Below are positions 1 to 6,931 of a stretch of DNA of 15,755 bases, in pieces. Each line of letters starts with the position of its first letter. Within the stretch, counting starts at the first letter, position 1. The stretch spans positions 1-15,755 of the forward strand of contig JALRGJ010000015.1 in NCBI GenBank assembly GCA_023253435.1. Direction: 5' to 3'. A model generated the notes under the pieces. The model was not told the DNA's origin. It searched no databases and saw only the letters and a program-made list of their open reading frames with translations. The stretch comes from Ilumatobacteraceae bacterium. GTDB taxonomy: Bacteria > Actinomycetota > Acidimicrobiia > Acidimicrobiales > Ilumatobacteraceae. The position numbers and the translations under genes were made by a program.

Positions 1-440
1 GGTGTGTGAATGCAAGAAATCTCAATATTGCCCACTTTGATGACATCTCCAGATACGTGTTTATGAATATCTGATTCCGATATTCCAGTTGTCCGTAGCA
101 CCCAAGGGACTTCATGCTCATTGACATGGATGGGAACAGAGTCAATTTCTAGGAGAGCTGACACGCCCTCAATGGTGTGACCCATCATTGAACCTCCCAC
201 ATGATCGGCGTGATAGTGGCTTGCCAGAGCTCCCACCACTTTCATTCCATCCTGTGCGGCAATGTCGACAACTCCTGCAACGTCATAGGCGGGGTCCACA
301 ATCACGCATTCATTTGTGGTTTTGTCACCGATGAGATATGTGAAGTTGACCATCTGTTTGGCCATCATGTTGTCGGTTGCAAAGTCCTGACCACTGAGGA
401 GTTGGCGGAGATAAAATGGGGTTGTGTCTTCTTGGCTCAC
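1..440 (-). CDS. MBL-fold metallohydrolase, partial (C-terminus off left edge)
   Basis: This is the N-terminal part (about 146 residues) of a metallo-beta-lactamase-fold hydrolase of the glyoxalase II / persulfide dioxygenase-like group. Reading the minus strand gives FYLRQLLSGQDFA near residues 9-21, then QMVNFTYLIGD, VDPAYDV, and the metal-binding motif HYHADHVGG at about residues 75-83 (H75, H77, D79, H80). The window ends just after a conserved-looking IHTP, so the remaining metal ligands are not visible. The start chosen is GTG at 440, because the family begins shortly before the FYLRQLL stretch and a TATTCT hexamer lies 7 nt upstream. In-frame ATG codons nearer 353-368 would cut into conserved sequence. 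It diverges from the ProA-like gene. Substrate cannot be assigned from this fragment. Confidence 0.85.
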   Translation of the reverse strand, partial: MSQEDTTPFYLRQLLSGQDFATDNMMAKQMVNFTYLIGDKTTNECVIVDPAYDVAGVVDIAAQDGMKVVGALASHYHADHVGGSMMGHTIEGVSALLEIDSVPIHVNEHEVPWVLRTTGISESDIHKHVSGDVIKVGNIEISCIHT

Positions 441-447
441 ACCAAGC

Positions 448-453
448 AGAATA
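448..453 (-). promoter_or_regulatory. Putative -10 (TATTCT), leaderless start of the MBL-fold gene
   Basis: On the minus strand TATTCT is followed by 7 nt and then the GTG at 440. This matches the TAnnnT-spacer-start arrangement seen before many genes here. No convincing -35 or Shine-Dalgarno was found. It lies within 20 nt of the ProA-like start on the other strand, so the two promoters must overlap. Confidence 0.45.
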
Positions 454-470
454 GAGCCGTGACCAGTGCA

Positions 471-1946
471 ATGGAGATACAGGCGGGCGACCGAGTATTG
501 GTGGGGACTCACATTCTCTCGGTTTCGGAAGATCTTGCGAAAGATCTACAACCGGGCGATCAATTGCTTGGCATAGCCGCAACTGGGAGTATTCGGCGCA
601 TACCTGCGGAAGTTCATGACATGGTGTCAGAGAGAGTGGGACAGGCCAGAGAAGCCTTCTATGAGATGGCATCCATAACTGCAACAGCTTGCAATGAATT
701 TTTTTCAGAGGCCGCCCGCTTATTGAGTGATGACGCTGTGTACAAAGAAATATCTCGCATTAATTCGCAGGATGTGGAAGATGCGCAACGTCGTTCTCGC
801 TCAATCACTCGACTGCAATTCTCGTCCAAGATGAGAGACGACATGGTTCGGGCTTTTGAGATGTGGCGTGACCTTCCACTTGATACCGAACAGAAAATTT
901 CAGAAATTGAACACCATGGATGGACAGTAGAGGAGTGGCGCGCTCCACTTGGTGTGATTGGTTTTGTTTTTGAGGGTCGTCCCAATGTTTTTGCTGATGC
1001 GACTGGTGTTCTCAAGAGTGGAAACACTGTGGTATTCAGAATAGGAAGTGATGCCCTACAAACCGCTCGGGCGATCATGGAGTTTGTGATCAGACCCGCG
1101 TTGAAGAATGCAGGTCTCCCTGAGGGGGCGGTGGTTCTTCTTGAATCTCGGGAACATGCTGCTGGTTGGTCACTTTTTTCCGACACTCGATTAGCGCTTG
1201 CAGTAGCCAGAGGTTCAGGTGAAGCGGTTGCAGAACTTGGATCAATCGCTCAACAGTCTGGAATATCGGTGTCTTTACACGGTACTGGAGGTGCATGGAT
1301 TCTCGTTGGAGAAAATGCCGATGCTGGCGAACTAAGAAAGATTATTCAACACAGTCTTGACAGAAAAGTCTGCAACACGGTGAACACAGTATGTGTGCCC
1401 CGTGTTCGTGCTGCAGAATTATGCGCTCTTGTAGTAGGCGGTGCTAACGACGCAGCAGCTACACGAAGTGGTTTTGCAAAAGTTCATTGTGTTAACGGAG
1501 CCGAGGAGTTTCTTCCACCATCTCAAATGATTGAAGTAGTTCGATCTAATGGATTGTTACGTGAGTCTCAATTATCTATTGCTAACGAGACTGAGTTACA
1601 TCGAGAGTTTGAATGGGAAGAAACACCTGAATTTTTTCTGGTGGTGACAGACGATCTTTCACACTCAATTGAACTGTGTAACAAGTACAGCCCACACTTT
1701 GTCGTGAGCATTGTCTCCACGGATGCTAAAGAGAAAGAGATTGTGTGGTCCTCAGTTGATGCTCCATTTGTGGGAGATGGTTTCACTCGTTGGGTAGATG
1801 GACAATTTGCATTGTTACGCCCCGAGTTGGGTCTATCTAATTGGGAACGCGGACGACTATTTGCACGAAGTGGCATTCTCTCTGGCGACTCTGCATTTAC
1901 GGTTCGACTACGAGTGAGACAAGCAGACCCAGGTCTACATCGATAA
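471..1946 (+). CDS. proA: ProA-like aldehyde dehydrogenase (glutamate-5-semialdehyde dehydrogenase family)
   Basis: This is an NAD(P)-dependent aldehyde dehydrogenase superfamily protein most like gamma-glutamyl phosphate reductase, which makes glutamate-5-semialdehyde in proline synthesis. With the ATG at 471 it has 491 residues, against about 415-420 for typical ProA. The visible landmarks are PLGVIGFVFEGRPNVFADA (about 159-177), LKSGNTVVFR, the presumed catalytic Cys301 in DRKVCNTVNT, and a C-terminal block FTRWVDGQFALLRPELGLS resembling the ProA substrate and cofactor region. The first 50 or so residues and the C-terminus differ from textbook ProA. No proB lies nearby, so the exact substrate is inferred. 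GTG at 459 is an alternative start. Open reading frame further upstream is antisense to the MBL-fold gene. Its stop abuts the panC stop with no spacer. Confidence 0.8.
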   Translation: MEIQAGDRVLVGTHILSVSEDLAKDLQPGDQLLGIAATGSIRRIPAEVHDMVSERVGQAREAFYEMASITATACNEFFSEAARLLSDDAVYKEISRINSQDVEDAQRRSRSITRLQFSSKMRDDMVRAFEMWRDLPLDTEQKISEIEHHGWTVEEWRAPLGVIGFVFEGRPNVFADATGVLKSGNTVVFRIGSDALQTARAIMEFVIRPALKNAGLPEGAVVLLESREHAAGWSLFSDTRLALAVARGSGEAVAELGSIAQQSGISVSLHGTGGAWILVGENADAGELRKIIQHSLDRKVCNTVNTVCVPRVRAAELCALVVGGANDAAATRSGFAKVHCVNGAEEFLPPSQMIEVVRSNGLLRESQLSIANETELHREFEWEETPEFFLVVTDDLSHSIELCNKYSPHFVVSIVSTDAKEKEIVWSSVDAPFVGDGFTRWVDGQFALLRPELGLSNWERGRLFARSGILSGDSAFTVRLRVRQADPGLHR

Positions 1947-2792
1947 TTATTTGGTCAGTTCCAAATTGTCGATGAGTCGAACATCCTCGAACCAGCACGC
2001 AACGCAAATAACCGATGGCTGTGTTATTTCTGTAAAACGCACCAGACTTTTTGCATCCACAACTTGAACATATTCACATCTGGCGTCTTTTGCAGTGTGA
2101 ATGTGTTCAGCAACTGCAGACTCAATCAATGCGGTGTCTGAGCATCCATCTTGGTACATCCTCTGTCCTAATTGAAGTGCTCGATATATAACAGGTGCTT
2201 GCCTGCGCGAGTTTGTGGTGAGACGAGTGTTTCTGCTGGATAACGCAAGTCCATCGAGATCTCGTACTGTGTCGACGCCGAAAATCTGAACGGGCATGTC
2301 AAGTTCTTGCACCATCTGCTTGATAACGGCCAACTGCTGATAGTCCTTCTTTCCAAAAAAGGCTGTGTGGGGTTGAACTGCATGAAAAAGTTTCAAAACA
2401 ATTGTTGTGACGCCTCGAAAGTGTCCGGGCCTCCCAGCTCCCTCCATAGGTTCCGCTGCATGCCCGGGTTCTACATAGCTGTTGAAGCCCTCTGGATACA
2501 TCACGTCAGATGTGGGTGCGTATACGGCTGAGGTGAAGTGGGCACGTGCTAGCTGAATGTCGGAATCGAATGTGCGGGGATACTTCTCGAAATCGGATGA
2601 GACGTTGAACTGTGTGGGATTTACGAAAACAGACAGAACAGTAGTGTCACATTGGGATGCCGAAACTTCCAGCAGTTTGGTATGGCCGCTGTGCAGTGCC
2701 CCCATTGTGGGGACAAATCCAATCGTCTTGCCGCTGCTGAGTTGTTGTTGTGACCACTCGCTCATTGCTGAGGGTGTGCGGAGTATCTCCAT
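1947..2792 (-). CDS. panC: Pantothenate synthetase PanC
   Basis: PanC joins pantoate and beta-alanine using ATP, through a pantoyl-adenylate, in the cytoplasm; this is the last step to vitamin B5. The 281 residues carry the nucleotidyltransferase HxGH-type motif GALHSGH (H34, H37), VNPTQF (58-62), GRPGHFRGV (120-128), GKKDYQQ (147-153) and LSSRN (184-188), all family landmarks, and the length is normal. The ATG at 2792 is chosen because PTMGALH then falls near residue 30 as is usual, and because it comes 1 nt after the panB stop codon. A longer frame would run back into panB. No Shine-Dalgarno or TAnnnT precedes it, so translation is probably coupled to panB. Confidence 0.95.
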   Translation of the reverse strand: MEILRTPSAMSEWSQQQLSSGKTIGFVPTMGALHSGHTKLLEVSASQCDTTVLSVFVNPTQFNVSSDFEKYPRTFDSDIQLARAHFTSAVYAPTSDVMYPEGFNSYVEPGHAAEPMEGAGRPGHFRGVTTIVLKLFHAVQPHTAFFGKKDYQQLAVIKQMVQELDMPVQIFGVDTVRDLDGLALSSRNTRLTTNSRRQAPVIYRALQLGQRMYQDGCSDTALIESAVAEHIHTAKDARCEYVQVVDAKSLVRFTEITQPSVICVACWFEDVRLIDNLELTK

Positions 2793-2793
2793 T

Positions 2794-3624
2794 TTATTGA
2801 AATGAGTGTTGTGTTGATGGAAACTTAGATTCGTGGACTTCATTCACGTAGGCATTCACGGCATCAATTGCTTGTTGTCGAAAGTTCGTATACGCCTTTG
2901 TGAACGTAAAGCAACGTTCGGATAAGCCAAGAAGATCATTGATCACAAGAACTTGGCCATCGCAATGAACACCCGCCCCAATGCCGATAGTGGGAATTGC
3001 GAGAGTATTGGTTATCTCCTCCGCAAGATCACTAGGAACTGCTTCAATGACGACAGCGCTTGCTCCTGCCTTTTCCACCGCCAATGCATCTTTCATGATG
3101 CGTTCTCGCGAACCTGCGCCATCACCTTCGGTTCGTCCTTGAACCTTGTTGCCACCCATTCGGTGATAACTCTGAGGAGTAAGTCCGATGTGTCCAATCA
3201 CCGGGATGTCTGCGTTCACTATCGCCTCGATTGCATGAGATACATGCACTCCGCCTTCAAGTTTGACGCATTCTGCTCCTGCCTGAATGAGCCTGATTGA
3301 GTTCCGCACCGCATCAGAGTTCGAAGCTTGATAAGAGCCAAAAGGTAGATCCCCCACAATGAGAGCGCTTGGCTTCGCTGCGGCCACCATCTGTACGTGG
3401 TAGGCCATTTGATCCATCGTTACGGCCAGGGTATTTTTTGCGCCTTGCATCACCGTGCCAACAGAGTCGCCCACGAGAATGAGATCAACATTTGCGGCAT
3501 CAACAATGCGAGCCATTGTTGCATCGTAGGCAGTCACCATAGCGACAGGAGAACCAGCGCCTTTGCTCTCAAGCAAGCGTGGGATGGTGAATTTGATCTT
3601 CTTGGGGGGGGTCATCATGCTCAT
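2794..3624 (-). CDS. panB: 3-methyl-2-oxobutanoate hydroxymethyltransferase PanB
   Basis: PanB transfers a hydroxymethyl group from methylenetetrahydrofolate to alpha-ketoisovalerate, giving ketopantoate, the first committed step to pantothenate and CoA. The 276 residues show VTAYDATMARI, the metal-site GDS (52-54) and D92 in VGDLPFGSY, VKLEGG (120-125) and the catalytic Glu194 in VIEAVP, so the active site looks intact. It forms an operon with panC, 1 nt downstream. Three ATG codons are stacked in frame (3624, 3618, 3615); the first follows a weak GAGA-like ribosome site. A run of eight C residues on the coding strand (codons 5-7) is a possible slippage site. The reductase PanE and the aspartate decarboxylase PanD are not in this window. 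Confidence 0.95.
   Translation of the reverse strand: MSMMTPPKKIKFTIPRLLESKGAGSPVAMVTAYDATMARIVDAANVDLILVGDSVGTVMQGAKNTLAVTMDQMAYHVQMVAAAKPSALIVGDLPFGSYQASNSDAVRNSIRLIQAGAECVKLEGGVHVSHAIEAIVNADIPVIGHIGLTPQSYHRMGGNKVQGRTEGDGAGSRERIMKDALAVEKAGASAVVIEAVPSDLAEEITNTLAIPTIGIGAGVHCDGQVLVINDLLGLSERCFTFTKAYTNFRQQAIDAVNAYVNEVHESKFPSTQHSFQ
3604..3611. repeat. Homopolymer run G8 (C8 in panB codons 5-7)
   Basis: Eight consecutive G on the plus strand are read as ACC-CCC-CCC in panB, just after the stacked start codons. A one-base change would disrupt the frame almost from the start. It is either a contingency-type tract or simply chance Thr-Pro-Pro codons. Confidence 0.7.
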
Positions 3625-3695
3625 GGTGATTCTCAAATCTGCCTACAGGCTAAAGGTGAATAGTCAAGAAATGCAGTGGCAATTGCACAGGTCAC

Positions 3696-3701
3696 TAGCG
3701 T
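3696..3701 (+). promoter_or_regulatory. Putative -10 (TAGCGT) for the acyltransferase
   Basis: TAGCGT is followed by 6 nt and then GTG at 3708. A leaderless message would therefore begin at codon 3 of the longest frame, which argues for 3708 over 3702. The choice of start depends in part on the pattern itself. Confidence 0.4.
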
Positions 3702-3707
3702 GTGAGG

Positions 3708-4334
3708 GTGCTCAAGAGTGGTGTCATCCGTGTGTATCTGCTGTGGGACAGATGGATACACCTGCACGCATCTATTGGACCCAAGGATTTCAGAGCCAAG
3801 AAGTTCCTGAGATTTGGTCGTGGCAGTTTGATTATGTGGCGTCCTCTGACAATCTTTAATGAGCAGTACATCGCTATTGGGGAAGACACTCTCATTGGTC
3901 CAGCGGTGTCACTTTCGGCGGGAATGGTGCCAGGCCAGGAGTGCATCACTTCTCCCGTTGTCTCAATTGGGGACCGTTGCCTGATCGGAAGAGGTAGTGG
4001 AATTGTCGGACATTTCTCTATCACTATTGGTAACGACGTGTGGACAGGACACCATGTGTACATCACGGATCAGAACCACGGATACGAAGATGTATCGCAG
4101 CCGATCAGCAAACAATCACAACCCGAGAAAGCAGTGGTGATTGGTGATTCTTCTTGGCTTGGCTACGGCACTGTTGTGTTGCCTGGTGTCACCATCGGTA
4201 AACACGTCGTTATTGGAGCTAACTCAGTGGTGTCAAAAGATATTCCGGACTACTCGGTGGCAGTGGGTAATCCAGCACGGGTCATTAAGAAATATGAGCA
4301 CGGTGTTGGTTGGGTGAAAGTATCAGACCGATAA
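3708..4334 (+). CDS. Hexapeptide-repeat (left-handed beta-helix) acyltransferase
   Basis: This 208-residue protein belongs to the left-handed beta-helix O- or N-acetyltransferase group (WbbJ/maltose-acetyltransferase-like), which moves an acyl group from acyl-CoA to a sugar or other small molecule. Imperfect hexapeptide turns run from about residue 55 to 175, for example IAIGED, VVSIGDRCLIG, ITIGNDVW, VVIGDSSWLG and VTIGKHVVIGANSVV. The likely catalytic histidine is H124 in TDQNHGYED, and the family-typical ending DYSVAVGNPARVIKKY is present. GTG at 3702 is the longer alternative start. The acceptor is unknown: no glycosyltransferases or polysaccharide genes flank it, and its neighbour panB is divergent. 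It overlaps the convergent next gene by 12 nt. Confidence 0.85.
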   Translation: MLKSGVIRVYLLWDRWIHLHASIGPKDFRAKKFLRFGRGSLIMWRPLTIFNEQYIAIGEDTLIGPAVSLSAGMVPGQECITSPVVSIGDRCLIGRGSGIVGHFSITIGNDVWTGHHVYITDQNHGYEDVSQPISKQSQPEKAVVIGDSSWLGYGTVVLPGVTIGKHVVIGANSVVSKDIPDYSVAVGNPARVIKKYEHGVGWVKVSDR

Positions 4335-4841
4335 GTCAAGAGGAGGTTGACAAGCTTTCATGTCATTTTCTCTCGCAAATTTTCCTATTCGTTCACTAAT
4401 TGGAACACCCTCTACTTCAGTTTCTGCAAAATACGGTCTGCGGTCGGCCGTTTGTAAGGCAGCGGCAAAAGCACGTCGATCCTTTATGTACACGCGATAA
4501 TCAGAGATCCATTGTGGAACGAGCGCTTTACCCTTCTCGTCAGAAGGAACGTCTTTCTCAATTTTGTCAATTGCGTCTTCAAGAGAATCTGTTGCCTTGG
4601 TGACTAACTCGGCTTTCTTTCTCATTGCTACAGCATCTGTGGCATTCATTTTCGAGAGATCCTGAATTGAAAACCTATAGTTCTCTGCCTCTAAACACGT
4701 TGCCTGTGAGCGTGCTTTCCAGGCGTCATCATTTATTTTGTTAATGCTTTCACGAGGCGCAAAGCCGAATGCATACACCCACATGCCAGCGATGGCAATG
4801 CACACGATCGTGAGCGCTATTCGGGTTAATCGCTGGATCAT
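4323..4841 (-). CDS. Membrane-anchored protein of unknown function
   Basis: I do not recognise this 172-residue protein. It begins MIQRLTRIALTIVCIAIAG, a short basic stretch then a hydrophobic segment (about residues 8-27), so it is probably a bitopic membrane protein with most of the chain outside. The rest is charged and mainly helical in character (for example KATDSLEDAIDKIEKDV), with two cysteines outside the membrane segment (in ATCLEAEN and KACQPP) that could pair. It lies 9 nt downstream of the DoxX gene on the same strand and may share its transcript, but a TAACAT hexamer 6 nt before the ATG could drive it separately. Its 3' end overlaps the convergent acyltransferase by 12 nt. Confidence 0.8.
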   Translation of the reverse strand: MIQRLTRIALTIVCIAIAGMWVYAFGFAPRESINKINDDAWKARSQATCLEAENYRFSIQDLSKMNATDAVAMRKKAELVTKATDSLEDAIDKIEKDVPSDEKGKALVPQWISDYRVYIKDRRAFAAALQTADRRPYFAETEVEGVPISERIGKFARENDMKACQPPLDLSV

Positions 4842-4847
4842 TCTTGA

Positions 4848-4853
4848 ATGTTA
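4848..4853 (-). promoter_or_regulatory. Putative -10 (TAACAT) built on the DoxX stop codon
   Basis: The hexamer lies 6 nt upstream of the ATG at 4841 on the minus strand, and its first three bases are the DoxX TAA stop codon. It could give an internal leaderless promoter within the DoxX operon. Confidence 0.4.
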
Positions 4854-5354
4854 GAACTCTGAATTGTTATGCAATGGACGGTATGTCAGGGTCAAATGGC
4901 ACACGGCGGCACCTACACCGAAGAGAACGGCCCATCCGCCAGTCATATCGGCCATGCCTATTTGGTCATCCAAGGAGATGGAACCAGCTCCCAGTAGGCC
5001 GATAACAGTTCCGGTGATAACTAAAGATGCGCAATATTCCCATCCACCATTGGGCAAAAAGATGAAATAGCCCACCTTCCAGTGAACGGTAACTATCGCG
5101 ACGATCATTAGGGCAATAAGTGCAGCCGAAGCTGGAACAGTAAAGAGACCGAATACGAGTAGAAGTCCCGCACCGATCTCGGTAAAGGCAGCAACACGTG
5201 CTTGCATCTGAGGGAACTTCATCCCAATACCTGCGAACCAAGAGGCAGTACCCGCAAGACCTCCCGCACCCCACACCTTGTTGTACCCGTGGTACGCGAT
5301 TGAAGCACCAGTTGCGATACGCAAAATCGCAAGTGCAAAGTCCATTTTTGTCAT
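4851..5354 (-). CDS. DoxX-family integral membrane protein
   Basis: This 167-residue protein matches the DoxX / SURF4-like family: it opens with FALAILRIATGASIAYHGYNKVWG, including the conserved H-G-x-x-K pattern after the first membrane segment, then GLAGTASWFAGIGMKFP and a second segment AFTEIGAGLLLVFGLF. Four hydrophobic segments can be counted. DoxX proteins are cytoplasmic-membrane proteins linked in some bacteria to redox or oxidative-stress functions, but no substrate can be assigned here. The ATG at 5354 sits 6 nt after TAAAGT and gives the expected short N-terminus. The small membrane-anchored protein follows 9 nt downstream. Confidence 0.88.
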   Translation of the reverse strand: MTKMDFALAILRIATGASIAYHGYNKVWGAGGLAGTASWFAGIGMKFPQMQARVAAFTEIGAGLLLVFGLFTVPASAALIALMIVAIVTVHWKVGYFIFLPNGGWEYCASLVITGTVIGLLGAGSISLDDQIGMADMTGGWAVLFGVGAAVCHLTLTYRPLHNNSEF

Positions 5355-5359
5355 AGAGA

Positions 5360-5365
5360 TACTTT
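5360..5365 (+). promoter_or_regulatory. Possible -10 (TACTTT) for the lipoprotein transcript
   Basis: This TAnnnT hexamer lies about 41 nt before the lipoprotein GTG, so the message would have a short leader containing the nine-codon ORF at 5381. It is almost the mirror image of the DoxX -10 on the other strand; sharing the site would make the two promoters compete. Confidence 0.25.
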
Positions 5366-5366
5366 A
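5361..5366 (-). promoter_or_regulatory. Putative -10 (TAAAGT) of the DoxX gene
   Basis: TAAAGT on the minus strand precedes the ATG at 5354 by exactly 6 nt, suggesting a leaderless transcript. It overlaps a TACTTT on the plus strand that may serve the divergent lipoprotein gene. Confidence 0.5.
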
Positions 5367-5380
5367 TGCCCCACAAACCC

Positions 5381-5410
5381 ATGAAGTTGAGTGCAAGACT
5401 GAGTGTGTGA
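5381..5410 (+). CDS. Possible nine-codon leader ORF overlapping the lipoprotein start
   Basis: ATG at 5381 opens a frame reading MKLSARLSV and stopping at TGA 5408-5410. The stop overlaps the GTG start of the lipoprotein (5407) in a GTGA junction, an arrangement suited to translational coupling. It could also be chance, or the true start of the lipoprotein broken by a frameshift, because MKLSAR would make a good signal-peptide beginning. Confidence 0.22.
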   Translation: MKLSARLSV

Positions 5411-6150
5411 ACTTTCGGCATTCTCGCTACCTATTGGGGGCAATTTCAATTGCGCTTTCCAGTGGCTTGGTTGCTTGCGGTTCTGACCCGTATGCACATT
5501 GCTCATCTAAGACTGCAATCGCATCTTTCACCTTGCAGTTTGGCAATGGTCTCGACAACTTTTCTGAAGACCAGTATTCCAACCTTCGATCTTCTACGTC
5601 AGATGCGATACAGATTGCTAAGGCGGCTGAGTCATCCACAAACAGGGAGATTTCTTCTGCTGCCTCAGACGTTCACGATGTACTTCTTAAGTTCCAGAAC
5701 AGGATGAATCAATTCTCTTGGGATGTGAGTACAGCTGTTTTAGATTCCTCTACAAATGAAGTGGCAAGTCAACTTGCAACGACGGAAATCTTAAGGAAGG
5801 CCAATTTGGTGGAATCTTTTGTCATCGAGACGTGTGGGATGCCCACCACTGTGGACATTGCTCAACAAACTGGGGACACCTTACCCATGCCATATATTGC
5901 TGGGCCTACGGCTACTGATCCTCCGACAAATACCATCAATGAGAATTCAGAAGACGTGGCTATCGGAACCACTGTGGCAAATCTTTTCAAATTAACTCTG
6001 ATTGAGGCTCAAGTGAAGTGCCTTGGTAATGCATTACGGGGTGTGTACGACCAAACTACGGCATACTCAAATGCAAACGAGTATCAAGCACAGTTTCAAT
6101 CTGCTTTTGACTTATGCGGGATTGATTTTCAAGTTCCTACGGAATCCTGA
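5407..6150 (+). CDS. Predicted lipoprotein of unknown function
   Basis: With GTG at 5407 the 247-residue product starts with a lipoprotein signal peptide: basic NFRHSR, a hydrophobic stretch YLLGAISIALSSGLVA, and a lipobox LVAC with the lipidated cysteine at residue 24. The mature part is hydrophilic and probably helical, with low-complexity Ser/Thr stretches and cysteines in AHCSS, IETCGMP, QVKCLG and FDLCGID that could form disulfides outside the cell. I do not recognise the family. The frame is open further upstream (to 5278), but that part is antisense to DoxX, and the lipobox fixes the start close to 5407. A neighbour-based function is not evident. Confidence 0.75.
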   Translation: MNFRHSRYLLGAISIALSSGLVACGSDPYAHCSSKTAIASFTLQFGNGLDNFSEDQYSNLRSSTSDAIQIAKAAESSTNREISSAASDVHDVLLKFQNRMNQFSWDVSTAVLDSSTNEVASQLATTEILRKANLVESFVIETCGMPTTVDIAQQTGDTLPMPYIAGPTATDPPTNTINENSEDVAIGTTVANLFKLTLIEAQVKCLGNALRGVYDQTTAYSNANEYQAQFQSAFDLCGIDFQVPTES

Positions 6151-6163
6151 CTTGTCTCGAATC

Positions 6164-6169
6164 TAGGAT
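6164..6169 (+). promoter_or_regulatory. Putative -10 (TAGGAT) of the histidine phosphatase gene
   Basis: TAGGAT precedes the ATG at 6178 by 8 nt; no Shine-Dalgarno is visible in the 27-nt gap after the lipoprotein gene. Confidence 0.4.
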
Positions 6170-6177
6170 TGGTATAG

Positions 6178-6864
6178 ATGGAATTAGTTTTTGTTCGACA
6201 CGCAGAGCCTGAATGGGTAAAAGATGGTTTGTCTGTTGATAATCCACCTCTAACCGAAAGAGGTTTTGAACAAGCTGTTTATCTAGCTGATGCATTACGC
6301 CACGAGGAATTTGAAGAAATTCATGTGTCGCCTCTAGTGCGCACACAACAGACTGCACTGCCACTACTTCAGATTCTCAATAGAGATCTAAAAATCACTC
6401 CTTGGCTCGAAGAGATACGCAATCCAATCTGGCATGGCACTCCGGAAGAAAAGGCCAATGAAGCTTGGAAAGCGGAGAAATCCAAGAACTCACATGATCG
6501 TTGGTCTGGCTTAGAAGGTGGTGAACCGGTTATTGATTTTGTTCAACGAATTAATGAGGGAGCCAGTGAATTCCTAAAGACTCTTGGGTTGATCAGATCA
6601 GATAATTCACTTCCGGTGTGGCATCCCACGCAAACTTTTGAGGAAGACCGAAAAATTGCGCTAATTGCTCATGCGGGAACCACCAGTGTTGCAATTTGTC
6701 ACATGTTGGGTCTCAGCCCCACGCCATGGGAGTGGGAGCGACTCGTCATCGGACACGCAACAATCAATCGAATTCGAACCTTGCAATTGGGTGACGGAAT
6801 CACATTCGGATTGAGCCAGTTATCTGGCAATGAACATTTGCCGACGGATCTCAGGACGTATTGA
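6178..6864 (+). CDS. Histidine phosphatase family protein (phosphoglycerate mutase-like)
   Basis: This 228-residue cytoplasmic enzyme belongs to the histidine phosphatase superfamily, clade 1. It begins MELVFVRHAEPEW with the RH signature (R7, the phosphate-accepting H8), has SPLVRTQQTA with R55, a likely acid at E78/E79, and the second catalytic histidine H165 in ALIAHAGTT. All the catalytic residues are therefore present. The family includes phosphoglycerate mutases, alpha-ribazole phosphatases and broad sugar or nucleotide phosphatases, and the sequence alone does not choose among them. It is co-directional with the lipoprotein (27 nt upstream) and the methyltransferase. Confidence 0.88.
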   Translation: MELVFVRHAEPEWVKDGLSVDNPPLTERGFEQAVYLADALRHEEFEEIHVSPLVRTQQTALPLLQILNRDLKITPWLEEIRNPIWHGTPEEKANEAWKAEKSKNSHDRWSGLEGGEPVIDFVQRINEGASEFLKTLGLIRSDNSLPVWHPTQTFEEDRKIALIAHAGTTSVAICHMLGLSPTPWEWERLVIGHATINRIRTLQLGDGITFGLSQLSGNEHLPTDLRTY

Positions 6865-6919
6865 TTTTTCAGAACCAATTGATTCTGGGCCGGTGTTCCT
6901 TCGTTCATCCATTTCCACA

Positions 6920-6925
6920 TAGAGT
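6920..6925 (+). promoter_or_regulatory. Putative -10 (TAGAGT) of the methyltransferase gene
   Basis: TAGAGT precedes the ATG at 6932 by exactly 6 nt, with no Shine-Dalgarno in between, consistent with a leaderless transcript. Confidence 0.5.
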
Positions 6926-6931
6926 CTGAAT

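Noticed and set aside
201..470. Upstream extension of the ProA-like frame by 90 codons
   Set aside because: It is antisense to a clear MBL-fold coding sequence with an intact HxHxDH motif, and its translation does not resemble any dehydrogenase N-terminus.
2793..2843. Longer panC start at 2843
   Set aside because: It runs back through the panB stop into the panB coding sequence and would put GALHSGH too far from the N-terminus.
5278..5406. Longer lipoprotein start inside the DoxX gene
   Set aside because: It would place about 43 residues before the signal peptide and is antisense to the DoxX N-terminus.
6870..6887. Inverted repeat CAGAA/TTCTG after the phosphatase gene as a terminator
   Set aside because: The stem is only 5 bp with mismatches, has no T-run downstream, and lies just before the methyltransferase promoter.
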